A stretch of DNA of 64,000 nucleotides from Pseudidiomarina sp. CB1 (GTDB lineage: Bacteria; Pseudomonadota; Gammaproteobacteria; Enterobacterales; Alteromonadaceae). Positions 54,165 to 64,000 of the stretch are shown here, in pieces. Position 1 is the stretch's first letter. Each line of letters opens with the position of its first letter. The stretch spans positions 1,736,001-1,800,000 of the forward strand of contig NZ_JANTPU010000001.1 in NCBI RefSeq assembly GCF_024752025.1, given 5' to 3'. The translations under genes and the position numbers were made by a program. Under the pieces are notes generated by a model. That model did no database searches. It was not told the DNA's origin and worked only from the letters and a program-made list of their open reading frames with translations.

Positions 54165-56939
54165 TTAGTGTGCCTCATCCCAATTCGCACCAACACCAGC
54201 TTCGGCAATTAATGGCACGTCAAGTTTGACCGCGGCTTCCATGATAGCGACTAGTTGCTTTTTCAACGATTCTACATGCTCTTCTTTGACTTCAAAAACC
54301 AGTTCATCGTGAACTTGCATAATCAGCCACGCCTGTTCGTCGGTCACCTCTTTATGCATAAAGTCAGCTACTTTGATCATCGCGTACTTGATAATGTCAG
54401 CGGCAGTACCTTGCATTGGCGCATTGATTGCCGCGCGCTCCGCAGCTTTGCGGCGAGCTCCGTTTTGCGCGCGAATTTCGGGGAGATGCAGACGTCGTCC
54501 GAATAGCGTTTCAACAAATCCGTCGCGCTTAGCTTGTTGCCGCGTCCGTTCCATGTAGTCCTGTACGCCTGGGAAGCGCTCAAAATATTTGTCCATATAA
54601 AGCTGTGCTTCATTACGCGGTATATCGAGTTGACGGGCTAGACCAAACGCTGACATGCCGTAGATCAGCCCAAAGTTGACTGCTTTGGCTCGGCGACGTT
54701 GCTCACTCGTAACCTCATCTAGCGCCACACCAAAAACCTCTGAAGCGGTTGCTTTGTGAATATCTCGTCCTTTCGAGAACGCCTCAAGCAAATTCTTGTC
54801 TTGCGACAAGTGCGCCATAATACGTAGCTCAATCTGACTATAGTCAATAGCCATGATGCGGTAACCCGCAGGGGCAGTAAACGCCTTACGAACGCGACGC
54901 CCCGCTTCGGTTCGGATTGGAATATTCTGCAGGTTTGGATCGCTCGACGACAATCGCCCTGTGGCGGTGACGGCTTGGTGATAAGAGGTATGAATTCGAC
55001 TGGTACGCGGATTAACCATCTTTGGTAATTTATCCGTGTAGGTCGATTTTAGTTTGCTTAAGCCTCGATGCTTCATAATGACGTCAGGGAGTGGATAATC
55101 AAGCGCCAACTCTTGCAGCACATCTTCGGCGGTCGACGGAGCACCTTTGGGCGTCTTCTTGCGAATCGGTAACTCAAGCTTTTCGAAAAGAATAGCTTGC
55201 AACTGTTTCGGTGAACCTAGGTTAAATTCCTCGCCAGCGATGGCGTATGCCTGCTCTTCAAGTTGCGCCAATTCTAGTGCTATTTCATTGCTCTGCTTTG
55301 CCAGCAAGTGAGCGTCAATTTGTACACCTCGCTGCTCCATATCCACTAAAATAGGTAATAAGGGCAGCTCAATTTCAGTCAGTACACTCAAGAGCGATTT
55401 TTCTTTGCTCACCGCAGCCCATAATTTCTCGTGCAGACGCAGCGTTACATCCGCATCCTCCGCCGCATAAGGTGCCGCTTCGTCGAGACCGATCTGATTA
55501 AAAGTTAACTGTTTAGCGCCTTTGCCAGCGATGTCTTCAAAGGACACGGGCCGATGTCCTAAGTATTGCAAGCTTAGACTGTCCATATCATGCCGTGATG
55601 CAACACTATTAAACACATAAGAGGCCAGCATGGTGTCATTTTTGATTCCCGCCAACTTAATGCCATAGCGACGCAGAATGTGGCTATCGTATTTTAAGTT
55701 TTGGCCAACTTTTGTGGCTTTATCATTTTCCAACAATGGTTTGAGTTTTTGCAGCACCAAATCCCGTGATAATTGCTCCGGCGCTCCTGGGTAATCGTGC
55801 GCAACGGGCACATAAGCTGCCTTTCCGGGTTCACACGAAAACGATAAGCCAACTAAATCAGCTTCCATGTAGTTCAGGCTCGTCGTCTCGGTGTCGAAGG
55901 CAAACACCTCGGCGTTCTCAAGTTTAGCCAACCAACAGTCGAGTGCTTCTTCGTCAAGCACAACGTCGTAATCATCGTGGCTGACCGTCGCAGTACTCGA
56001 GTTATCTTGATGGTCGCTCGACTGCTCAGTCACAGGCCCTTCCTGCATCAGCTCATCTAACCAGCGCTTAAACTCTAACTCAGTATAGAGTTCCTTCAGT
56101 TTATCGCGGTCGGAAGGCTTAATTTGCAGGGCCTCTGGCGTTATACCATCGAGGTCAACGTCGAGTTTGATGGTTGCGAGCTCACGTGACAACAGCAAAA
56201 TATCTTTGTGCTCTCGCAGTTTCTCCGGCATCGTTTTAGCACCACGAAAACCGAGTTCAGCAACCTTCTCTGGTGCATCATACATCGCATCAATCGAGTG
56301 CATGCCTTGCAGCATAGCTAGTGCTGTTTTTTCACCCACCTTTGGCAAACCAGGAATATTGTCTGAACTATCGCCCATCAGAGCCAAGTAATCGATGATC
56401 TGACTTGGTTCCACACCAAACTTTTCTTTGACGCCGGCATCATCCAACAACGTATTCGTCATGGTATTAATCAGCATCACGTGCTCATTCACCAACTGCG
56501 CCATATCTTTGTCGCCAGTACTGATCAAGGTGAAACGGCCTTGTTCTCCGGCTTGCCGCGCCAACGTACCGATGACATCATCGGCCTCAACCTCATCGAT
56601 GCAAAGTAGTGGTAAGCCGAGCGCTTTCACAATCGCGTGCAACGGCGCAATTTGCGAACGTAGATCGTCAGGCATCGGCGGGCGGTTTGCCTTGTACTCT
56701 TCGTACATGTCATTGCGAAAGGTTTTACCCTTAGCATCGAATACCACAGCCATGTGCGACGGGTGATACTTCTTAATCAAACTACGTAGCATGTTCACCA
56801 CACCGAAGATGGCTCCGGTAGGCTCGCCAGCGCTTGTCGTGATGTGTGGAGGGGCGTAGAACGCACGAAATAAGTACGACGACCCATCAACGAGAATAAA
56901 AGGATTTTCAGGAACCTGAGGCGATTCTTTTGCGGCCAT
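54165..56939 (-). CDS. polA: DNA polymerase I
   Basis: 924 residues. N-terminal 5'-3' exonuclease ([43 protein letters not shown], about 1-290). 3'-5' proofreading domain with intact [11 protein letters not shown] (Exo I) and [11 protein letters not shown] (Exo III). Polymerase domain: motif [15 protein letters not shown] (about residue 700), motif [17 protein letters not shown], motif [11 protein letters not shown]. All three activities therefore look intact. Processes Okazaki fragments and fills repair gaps. Upstream are two DnaA-box-like sites (57037-57056). Confidence 0.96.
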   Translation of the reverse strand: MAAKESPQVPENPFILVDGSSYLFRAFYAPPHITTSAGEPTGAIFGVVNMLRSLIKKYHPSHMAVVFDAKGKTFRNDMYEEYKANRPPMPDDLRSQIAPLHAIVKALGLPLLCIDEVEADDVIGTLARQAGEQGRFTLISTGDKDMAQLVNEHVMLINTMTNTLLDDAGVKEKFGVEPSQIIDYLALMGDSSDNIPGLPKVGEKTALAMLQGMHSIDAMYDAPEKVAELGFRGAKTMPEKLREHKDILLLSRELATIKLDVDLDGITPEALQIKPSDRDKLKELYTELEFKRWLDELMQEGPVTEQSSDHQDNSSTATVSHDDYDVVLDEEALDCWLAKLENAEVFAFDTETTSLNYMEADLVGLSFSCEPGKAAYVPVAHDYPGAPEQLSRDLVLQKLKPLLENDKATKVGQNLKYDSHILRRYGIKLAGIKNDTMLASYVFNSVASRHDMDSLSLQYLGHRPVSFEDIAGKGAKQLTFNQIGLDEAAPYAAEDADVTLRLHEKLWAAVSKEKSLLSVLTEIELPLLPILVDMEQRGVQIDAHLLAKQSNEIALELAQLEEQAYAIAGEEFNLGSPKQLQAILFEKLELPIRKKTPKGAPSTAEDVLQELALDYPLPDVIMKHRGLSKLKSTYTDKLPKMVNPRTSRIHTSYHQAVTATGRLSSSDPNLQNIPIRTEAGRRVRKAFTAPAGYRIMAIDYSQIELRIMAHLSQDKNLLEAFSKGRDIHKATASEVFGVALDEVTSEQRRRAKAVNFGLIYGMSAFGLARQLDIPRNEAQLYMDKYFERFPGVQDYMERTRQQAKRDGFVETLFGRRLHLPEIRAQNGARRKAAERAAINAPMQGTAADIIKYAMIKVADFMHKEVTDEQAWLIMQVHDELVFEVKEEHVESLKKQLVAIMEAAVKLDVPLIAEAGVGANWDEAH

Positions 56940-57036
56940 AATTTACATGCTTTTTAGCTGTTTATTGATGCCGCTAAGCATGCCACAGTCCCCAAGTTCT
57001 CGCCAGTTCCGATAGAACTTCATACCTAGCGAAAAA

Positions 57037-57056
57037 TGTGGATAGCATGTGGATAA
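57037..57056 (-). promoter_or_regulatory. Tandem DnaA-box-like sites upstream of polA
   Basis: TGTGGATAG (57037-57045) and TGTGGATAA (57048-57056) are, on the minus strand, CTATCCACA and TTATCCACA. The second is a perfect DnaA box, the first has one mismatch; they are 11 bases apart in the same orientation, about 100 bases upstream of the polA start. Confidence 0.6.
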
Positions 57057-57061
57057 GTCTG

Positions 57062-57090
57062 TTGACAATAAGCTATTCCATCGTGATAAA
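57062..57090 (+). promoter_or_regulatory. Candidate sigma-70 promoter in the polA upstream region
   Basis: TTGACA (57062-57067) with a 17-base spacer to GATAAA (57085-57090, four of six matches). It points towards the small gene at 57529, giving a leader of about 430 bases, or a separate small transcript. Confidence 0.35.
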
Positions 57091-57528
57091 CGGCGAAACC
57101 GTACGATGTCTTTGATCTATAAACTACTGGTATACATGGGAATTTTTAGACTTCACATTCCCTGACAGCTTTATTTTTTTATAGTGTGTCAGTTGTGGAA
57201 ACTGATCTTTCGCTTCACGAATCGCATACCTATTAAGAAACGCCAATCTCATGAAGCTGAGGTTGATGTGTTATCCAACCGAACAGTAAGACTATCACAT
57301 GTGGTCGGTTTTGCTAGCTCACCGGTAAAGATTTTTAGAATGTTTTTCGCATATAGAAGTGCGTCATTAGATTATTTTGTAATCAGAATTAAGGGTTGAA
57401 CTTTTCTATGATCATCGTCATATTAGAGTTCGCATAGGCAAAGCGACAAAGCAAAAGTTGGTCCGTCGCCGTCTTCCAAAAATAGGGTGTGAAGGTACAC
57501 GAGTAATCTTGTTATGGAGTTAGATTCA

Positions 57529-57792
57529 ATGAGTCCTGCGCTAACTGACGCGATAGAGACTACGCCAGAAGAACGTCGGCGCGGCGACTTTGACACTAAA
57601 GAATGGTGGCAACGTTTATCGATGGATCAAAAGTTTGGCGTCTATCAACTCAGTAAATTCGGCTTTGAACTCGCTTTCATTCGTAACATGGCGAATGGCC
57701 CGATAGCGGTTGTCCGACGCAGCCGCGAATACGCAACCGTTGATCAAAGCGGTGAAGTGAATCTCAACCCTACACTGCAAATCCGTGATTAA
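57529..57792 (+). CDS. Small conserved hypothetical protein
   Basis: 87 residues from ATG 57529, which has GGAG nine bases upstream; ATG 57514 lacks a binding site. The sequence has TKEWWQRLSMDQKFGVYQL, then FGFELAFIRN and a C-terminal YATVDQSGEVNLNP, which I associate with uncharacterised small proteins of marine gammaproteobacteria, recalled rather than checked. No signal peptide or membrane helix. Stop overlaps the convergent aroE stop by four bases. Function unknown. Confidence 0.7.
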   Translation: MSPALTDAIETTPEERRRGDFDTKEWWQRLSMDQKFGVYQLSKFGFELAFIRNMANGPIAVVRRSREYATVDQSGEVNLNPTLQIRD

Positions 57793-58625
57793 CTAGGTTC
57801 GAGCGCCGCACGAATAGTCGGTAAGACGATTTCCGTATTCGGCAGCTGCCCATCATGCCATAAGGCAAAAGCTAAGGCCGCTTGCTCAACGAGCATCCCT
57901 AAACCGTCCGCACTCTGCTCGACGCCGGCTTGTTGCGCCTGTCGTAAGAAAGGCGTCGGCACCCTTCCATACATCATGTCATAAGCTAAAGCGCTGTCTG
58001 CAAACCAATTAGGATGTATTGGCAACTCAGAGCCTGTTAACGAAGCCGAAGTAGCGTTGATGACAATACGAGGCCGACTTTTCGAGCCTCTTCGTGGTGG
58101 CGCCGACAGTTCCGCAAACGACATGGCTTGCAAATCACCAAAGTCTTGTTGTAGCGCTGTAACCTTTGCACTACTTCGGTTTGCCATGACAATGCTTGCG
58201 CCGACCTGCTGTAGCGGTTCAATCACGCTGCTCGCCGCCCCACCAGCGCCGATAATCAGTACTTCATAGAGAATGTCATCGCTTTTCAACAGGCGTTGCA
58301 GATCACGCACCAATCCTTCACCGTCGGTCGTGTCGCCGGCAAGCTGCCCGCGGCCCAGCGGGATTAGCGTATTAACAGCGCCGGCTCGCGCTGCACGGGG
58401 GGTTAGGTGGGTCACCAATTTCGCAGCCGTAGCTTTAAAAGGGACAGTCACGTTAGCACCAGCACCGCCAGTACGGAAAAACTTCGCCACCGCCTCTGCG
58501 AAACCTAATTTCGATGCTAAACTGCGCGTGTATTCAAGCTCGATACGCAGTTGTTTCGCAAACTGTTGATGTATTATCGGCGATAAACTATGTGCAATCG
58601 GATTACCAAAGACTGTAAATTTCAT
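57789..58625 (-). CDS. aroE: Shikimate dehydrogenase
   Basis: 278 residues from ATG 58625, starting MKFTVFGNPIAHSLSPIIH as in canonical AroE; the frame to 58712 is antisense to the globin gene. Motifs: NVTVPFKATAAKL (catalytic Lys, about residue 66), DTTDGEG (about 102), the NADP-binding IGAGGAASSV with ANRSSAKV, and MMYGRVPTPFL. Reduces 3-dehydroshikimate to shikimate. In E. coli it follows tsaC; here hemF and a globin gene intervene. The start codon is one base from the divergent globin start. Confidence 0.94.
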   Translation of the reverse strand: MKFTVFGNPIAHSLSPIIHQQFAKQLRIELEYTRSLASKLGFAEAVAKFFRTGGAGANVTVPFKATAAKLVTHLTPRAARAGAVNTLIPLGRGQLAGDTTDGEGLVRDLQRLLKSDDILYEVLIIGAGGAASSVIEPLQQVGASIVMANRSSAKVTALQQDFGDLQAMSFAELSAPPRRGSKSRPRIVINATSASLTGSELPIHPNWFADSALAYDMMYGRVPTPFLRQAQQAGVEQSADGLGMLVEQAALAFALWHDGQLPNTEIVLPTIRAALEPS

Positions 58626-58626
58626 T

Positions 58627-60508
<1,882 letters not shown>

Positions 60509-60521
60509 TTCATTCTCCTAC

Positions 60522-60917
60522 TCAACGCATCTCTGATTTGTAATCGCAATCATCGTTACCGCAAATAAGACGTTCGCCAGCGGCTGTTTTTTTGCGCAGT
60601 AACAACGGATAGTTACAGGTAGGGCATGATTCTGCCACAGGTGGCAGCGGAACGGAAAACTTACATTCTGGGTACGCATCACAAGCATAAAAGGAGTGAC
60701 CGAAACGACTGGTTTTCTGAACCAGTTTGCCTTTTTCGCAATTCGGACAAGGCACATCTGTACCTGGGTCAAAATCAGCGGAGGTCATGTAGTCGCAGTC
60801 TGGATAGCCACTGCAACCAACAAAAAGGCCATAACGGCCTTTTTTGAGTTGCAGTTCGCGCTGGCACCGGGGGCAAGGAACGCCCAGTGGTTGAGGTTCA
60901 AGAAAGTTGTCGGTCAT
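60522..60917 (-). CDS. yrdD: YrdD, topoisomerase-IA-type zinc-ribbon protein
   Basis: 131 residues made of three zinc ribbons of the topoisomerase I C-terminal type. Ribbon 1 has CPRC (about 15-18) and CSGYPDC; ribbon 2 CPNC (about 57-60) and CDAYPEC; ribbon 3 CPTC (about 95-98) and CGNDDC. It binds nucleic acid by analogy; its role is not established. Directly follows smg (stop 60918), as in E. coli. Confidence 0.9.
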   Translation of the reverse strand: MTDNFLEPQPLGVPCPRCQRELQLKKGRYGLFVGCSGYPDCDYMTSADFDPGTDVPCPNCEKGKLVQKTSRFGHSFYACDAYPECKFSVPLPPVAESCPTCNYPLLLRKKTAAGERLICGNDDCDYKSEMR

Positions 60918-61391
60918 TTAATGCAAGAGACCTTCTGGTTCCTCAAACAAAAGTCCTTCCATCTGATTGTAGGCATCTTCACAGCCCGGCACATTGAATA
61001 GCACCATCAACACCACCCACTTCAGATCGTCTAGTGTAACTTCTGGCATATCGAGTTCCATAACGCGATCCATGACCATCTCGCGGGTAGCGAAGTCAAG
61101 GACACCTAAGTTCTCGAGGTACATTAAGAAGCCGCGGCTTGCACAATCCAAGCGCGCTGTTTCTTCAGCCGTAAACACTCGTGTCGCACTGCTTTGAGAA
61201 CGATTAAGATAGGGTTTGGTTTGACTGTCCTGAAGGTCGGCCAAACGCTCTAACCAAGCAAGCGCCTTGTGAATCTCTTGCTGACGGAAGCCCGCCCGCG
61301 TGAGTTCGTCGGTGAGCTCATCATGGTTCACCACCACCTCAACATCCGAATGGATGAAGTTCTCGAACAGATACATGAGGATATCAAACAT
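60918..61391 (-). CDS. smg: Smg family protein (DUF494)
   Basis: 157 residues. Starts [16 protein letters not shown] and ends [19 protein letters not shown], both typical of Smg, with [21 protein letters not shown] in the middle. Predicted all-helical cytosolic protein of unknown function, linked with dprA in most gammaproteobacteria. Two bases separate it from dprA, so the genes form an operon. Confidence 0.93.
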   Translation of the reverse strand: MFDILMYLFENFIHSDVEVVVNHDELTDELTRAGFRQQEIHKALAWLERLADLQDSQTKPYLNRSQSSATRVFTAEETARLDCASRGFLMYLENLGVLDFATREMVMDRVMELDMPEVTLDDLKWVVLMVLFNVPGCEDAYNQMEGLLFEEPEGLLH

Positions 61392-61393
61392 CT

Positions 61394-62458
61394 TTAGCGC
61401 CTCCCCATTCTAATATAACCACCGGCGACTGAAGCTACTCGGCCTTCTAATTCTAATAACACTAACTGCTCTGAAACCACAGCGACCGGTAGTCCGCTGC
61501 GCGCTACGATAGTGTCTATCGATGTAGCCTCATAGCCCACATTAGCCAACAATTGTGGGTTTGCCAAGCTTCGGTCGCAATTATTTTCACCTGCGCTAGC
61601 ACTGCCGTCATCACTATATGGGGTCAGACGTTTTAAATTCAATTCGTTGAACACGTCATCAACTTTTACCACCAATGCAGCACCTTGCTGTAATAGCTGC
61701 AAATTCCCTGTCCGATGCGGATTCCAAATACTACCTGGTAACACTAACAATGAGCGATCATGTTCTAACGCCAAGCGCGCAGTAACCAATGAGCCGCTTT
61801 GCAACTTCGCTTCGATAATGAGAACGCCGAGCGCTAGGCCACTTAGAATACGATTACGTCGCGAAAAATGATCACGTTGTGCCGACATGCCGGGGGCAAA
61901 CTCCGAAACCAACAAGCCGCTCTGTTCAATTTGTTGTTGCAGCTGCCGATGTTGCGTCGGGGCTGCAATATCTGGGCCCGTAGCTAAAACAGCCAGCGTC
62001 GGCCCAGCCTTTAACGCGCCTTTATGGGCGTAGTGATCAACGCCTTTCGCCAACCCGCTACTTACAAGTAGCCCTGCTCGGGTGAGTTGCTCAGCGAAAT
62101 AGGCAGCCTCAATCAGTCCTTCATGGCTAGCTGCACGGCTTCCCACCAGAGCAATTTGAGGTGCAGCTAAATAGTCGATATTTCCAGCGACAAAGAGCAC
62201 TAATGGTGGATTATGTATGTTGCGTAAACGTTCTGGGTACGTGGAGGAAAACCAATGCACAACACAGCGCGTGGGGCCTGCTCTCCCGCTCTCCTCGATC
62301 CAGCGCTGGAGATGGTCGAGGTAGCGCTCCGGTAAGCTATCCAGATAGGGAGCGAGTAATGCTCGGCTCTTTGCAAAACTCGCTAATTTGCGGACACGAT
62401 TGCGATCAGCGGCGGTCAGACGCGATAACGCCAAAAGCTCTGCGAGAGAGGGTTCCAT
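61394..62458 (-). CDS. dprA: DNA-processing protein DprA
   Basis: 354 residues. N-terminal SAM-like region, a Rossmann fold with [11 protein letters not shown] (about 105-115), [18 protein letters not shown], the [35 protein letters not shown] block, and VLPGSIW, then a C-terminal winged helix. Loads RecA on incoming single-stranded DNA during natural transformation. One segment is less canonical: [14 protein letters not shown] replaces the usual GLDxxYPxxN. First gene of the smg-yrdD-tsaC-hemF run. Confidence 0.93.
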   Translation of the reverse strand: MEPSLAELLALSRLTAADRNRVRKLASFAKSRALLAPYLDSLPERYLDHLQRWIEESGRAGPTRCVVHWFSSTYPERLRNIHNPPLVLFVAGNIDYLAAPQIALVGSRAASHEGLIEAAYFAEQLTRAGLLVSSGLAKGVDHYAHKGALKAGPTLAVLATGPDIAAPTQHRQLQQQIEQSGLLVSEFAPGMSAQRDHFSRRNRILSGLALGVLIIEAKLQSGSLVTARLALEHDRSLLVLPGSIWNPHRTGNLQLLQQGAALVVKVDDVFNELNLKRLTPYSDDGSASAGENNCDRSLANPQLLANVGYEATSIDTIVARSGLPVAVVSEQLVLLELEGRVASVAGGYIRMGRR

Positions 62459-62480
62459 AGCACTTCCTTGTGCGTGTGAT

Positions 62481-62508
62481 TCGTTAGTCGTTAGTCGTTA
62501 GTCGTTAG
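62481..62508. repeat. Four tandem copies of a 7-bp unit (TCGTTAG)
   Basis: TCGTTAG repeats perfectly four times. The 3' end of the LysM gene (stop 62491-62493) lies inside the array, so changes in copy number would alter its last residues and stop position. A 7-base unit is not a multiple of three. Confidence 0.85.
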
Positions 62509-63603
62509 AATTTTCGGAACAAAATAAGTACCGACCTCAAACCATTCGTGAGCTTCAACGACCATTGCCATACTCATATTCCGGAAAGTTTTTACTATCA
62601 ACAGCTCTGCACCCGCTTGATCGGGTAGACGAAGCGTGTCGCGCCACTGCCTCGATATATCGTCGTAAGGCTTATACAAATTCACAAACTCTGGCTTTTC
62701 ACCATCCATAAACACCCGAACTCCAGGGCGAATCGCTTGGAACATTTGACCAATCTCTACACCGTCGGCCGCGCCTTTATCGAGTACGACCATATCGTAC
62801 TTGCCGTGCTTATTACGCGCATTCAATGAACCTACTACATGGCCATCGACCGGCGCACCGTTGGTCGGCACAATGATGTCAGGGAGATCGGTGTTTTGCG
62901 GCTGCAAAATAACGTCACCTCGACGAATTTCACGCTCCGGACTAATGAGCTCACCTTCAATTAAATCCACATGATGAAGATTCACACGTACGCCAGCGAC
63001 GTCGCGTAACAGCACTTGGTCACCGAAACTATCCACTTGGGTAAACACGCGGTACTTGCGATCAAGTTCAACATTTCCCTTGATGAAGACCGGCGCCATA
63101 CCGTTAATTCGTGGTGCCCCACGGTTATCGCCAACAATTTGTGGCATCCGCGAAATTTCACCACGCAACGCAATATGATGACCATCTAAAAATGGTTCTA
63201 ATGCGGCGCGGTCGAACGTGGGGATTGGATTCCCTTTCGGCTCTAACTTGCCTTCGGGGTCAAGAGTTTTGGTAACCTTGCGACTGAGCTGCGGACGTCC
63301 ATTCACCCAACTAAGAAGCAAACGATCACCGGGATAAATTAAGTGCGGATTGGCGATGTCACTATTGACCCGCCATAATTCGGGCCAATGCCACGGGTCG
63401 TTAAGATACATTGCGGAGATATCCCATAGGGTATCGCCTTTTTTTACCACATATTCCTGCGGCGCATCTTCACGTAAACGGATGACGTCACCACGCGTTG
63501 TTGTGGTAGCCGAGGTCTCTTGTTGTTGGGTTGCGAGGGCCGTTGCTGGAGCAACCAGCAAAAAACCGATGACCGCAATCGCTTGGAATCGCCACGTAGT
63601 CAT
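62491..63603 (-). CDS. Secreted LysM-domain protein
   Basis: 370 residues. Signal peptide (AIAVIGFLLVAPATALA), then a LysM domain (EYVVKKGDTLWDISAMYLNDPWHWPELW...NPHLIYPGDRLLL, about residues 49-98) that binds peptidoglycan. The remaining 270 residues form a conserved C-terminal region (VDGHVVGSLNARNKHGKYDMVVLDKGAADGVEIGQMF) seen in LysM proteins encoded between dprA and def. No catalytic domain. Probably a cell-wall-associated envelope protein. Its final codons come from a heptanucleotide repeat. Divergent from def. Confidence 0.88.
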   Translation of the reverse strand: MTTWRFQAIAVIGFLLVAPATALATQQQETSATTTTRGDVIRLREDAPQEYVVKKGDTLWDISAMYLNDPWHWPELWRVNSDIANPHLIYPGDRLLLSWVNGRPQLSRKVTKTLDPEGKLEPKGNPIPTFDRAALEPFLDGHHIALRGEISRMPQIVGDNRGAPRINGMAPVFIKGNVELDRKYRVFTQVDSFGDQVLLRDVAGVRVNLHHVDLIEGELISPEREIRRGDVILQPQNTDLPDIIVPTNGAPVDGHVVGSLNARNKHGKYDMVVLDKGAADGVEIGQMFQAIRPGVRVFMDGEKPEFVNLYKPYDDISRQWRDTLRLPDQAGAELLIVKTFRNMSMAMVVEAHEWFEVGTYFVPKILTTND

Positions 63604-63684
63604 GTTGAGCTCCGTTGTAAACTCGTGTTTTCATCCCCAAATTACGTTAAAATTAGGCAAGATGAAACTAGCGAATGACGAGTT

Positions 63685-64000
63685 ATGACTAAATTAACTA
63701 TTTTAAAATACCCTGACGAACGTTTACGCACCGTCGCAGAACCAGTTACTAGTGTAGATGATAGTCTACGCGATACAATCGATGCGATGTTCGAAACTAT
63801 GTACGACTCTAATGGTGTAGGCCTTGCGGCAACACAAGTCAATGTGCATAAACGCCTTTTTCTAGCTGATTGTAGTGAAGATCAGAGCGAACCGTTAGTT
63901 TTTATTAATCCAGAGATTACTGAAAAAGACGGATTATTTGCTAACGAAGAAGGGTGTTTATCGTTTCCTGGCGTTTATGCCAAAGTGGAACGCGCCAGCA
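63685..64000 (+). CDS. def: Peptide deformylase, 5' part
   Basis: 105 residues visible; the gene runs off the right edge. Starts [21 protein letters not shown], with GVGLAATQV (motif 1, about residues 46-54) and EEGCLSFPG (motif 2, Cys zinc/iron ligand, about 90-98). The third motif HExxH is beyond the window. Removes the N-formyl group from new proteins. Divergent from the LysM gene with 81 bases between starts, the usual dprA/def layout. Confidence 0.95.
   Translation, partial: MTKLTILKYPDERLRTVAEPVTSVDDSLRDTIDAMFETMYDSNGVGLAATQVNVHKRLFLADCSEDQSEPLVFINPEITEKDGLFANEEGCLSFPGVYAKVERAS

Larger units (their letters stand above)
56940..57528. other. Long intergenic region upstream of polA
   Basis: 589 bases without a convincing gene. 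It contains the DnaA-box pair, a candidate + strand promoter TTGACA-17-GATAAA (57062-57090), and an inverted repeat CTGACA/TGTCAG (57162-57167, 57187-57192). Composition is AT-rich relative to the flanks. Short ORFs here lack family-like sequence. A leader or small RNA upstream of the hypothetical gene at 57529 is possible. Confidence 0.6.

Noticed and set aside
57184-57399. 71-residue ORF in the polA upstream region
   Set aside because: No ribosome binding site, no family-like sequence, atypical codon use and AT-rich context; treated as non-coding.
62481-62508. CRISPR-like repeat
   Set aside because: Units are 7 bases, contiguous and without spacers; it is a simple tandem repeat.

Overview
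The window is one continuous stretch of gammaproteobacterial chromosome. Gene content and order point to the Alteromonadales, most likely Idiomarinaceae (Idiomarina, Pseudidiomarina or Aliidiomarina). The reasons are the dprA-smg-yrdD-tsaC cluster opposite def, the engB/polA/yihI neighbourhood, several secreted or lipoprotein peptidases of family S9, and two winged-helix/TM/TPR regulators. This placement is inference; no database was searched. I see no rRNA, tRNA, insertion sequence, integrase or CRISPR array. Genes are tightly packed on both strands.

Region by region. 1-8.9 kb: a lipoprotein, a branched-chain aminotransferase, a methyltransferase, a winged-helix/TPR regulator facing an S41 peptidase, an M23 endopeptidase lipoprotein, a ScsD-like thioredoxin, an SGNH hydrolase and YaiI. 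9-18 kb: a large secreted S9 peptidase, an amidase-SDR pair, a dimeric dUTPase, a two-domain cupin, TrxC, a DsbA-like lipoprotein, a three-domain lipoprotein and a GST. 18-27 kb: a DUF4434-nfrA-nfrB exopolysaccharide cluster, transcribed nfrB first, preceded by an EAL phosphodiesterase that ends a sulfur-metabolism operon (persulfide dioxygenase-like protein, YeiH-type exporter). 27-34 kb: YebC-like protein, oligopeptidase B lipoprotein, TPR-GGDEF cyclase, and a second winged-helix/TPR regulator. 34-43 kb: a broken amidohydrolase behind an RND pump operon, a prolyl oligopeptidase lipoprotein, a GST, DUF502 and a carboxylesterase. 43-50 kb: purEK, two tandem GGDEF proteins (one degenerate), an isochorismatase, a cold-shock gene with a strong promoter and long leader, cysE, and a secreted amidohydrolase. 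50-57 kb: DUF2489, yihI, a structured non-coding region, cytochrome c4, engB, an EamA transporter, a second non-coding region, and polA. 57-64 kb: a small conserved protein, aroE, truncated haemoglobin, hemF, tsaC, yrdD, smg, dprA, a LysM protein and the start of def.

Two themes stand out. The first is cyclic-di-GMP: two apparently active GGDEF proteins, one degenerate GGDEF that keeps its I-site, one EAL protein, and an NfrB glycosyltransferase whose C-terminus carries four MshEN-type motifs. Together with a sigma-54-like promoter upstream of nfrB, this suggests a c-di-GMP-gated surface polysaccharide system. The second is RNA: the intergenic regions at the positions where E. coli carries csrC and spf each hold a minus-strand terminator, and they share a diverged sequence element in opposite orientation.

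Both ends cut genes: a fragment at 3-245 and def at 63685-64000.
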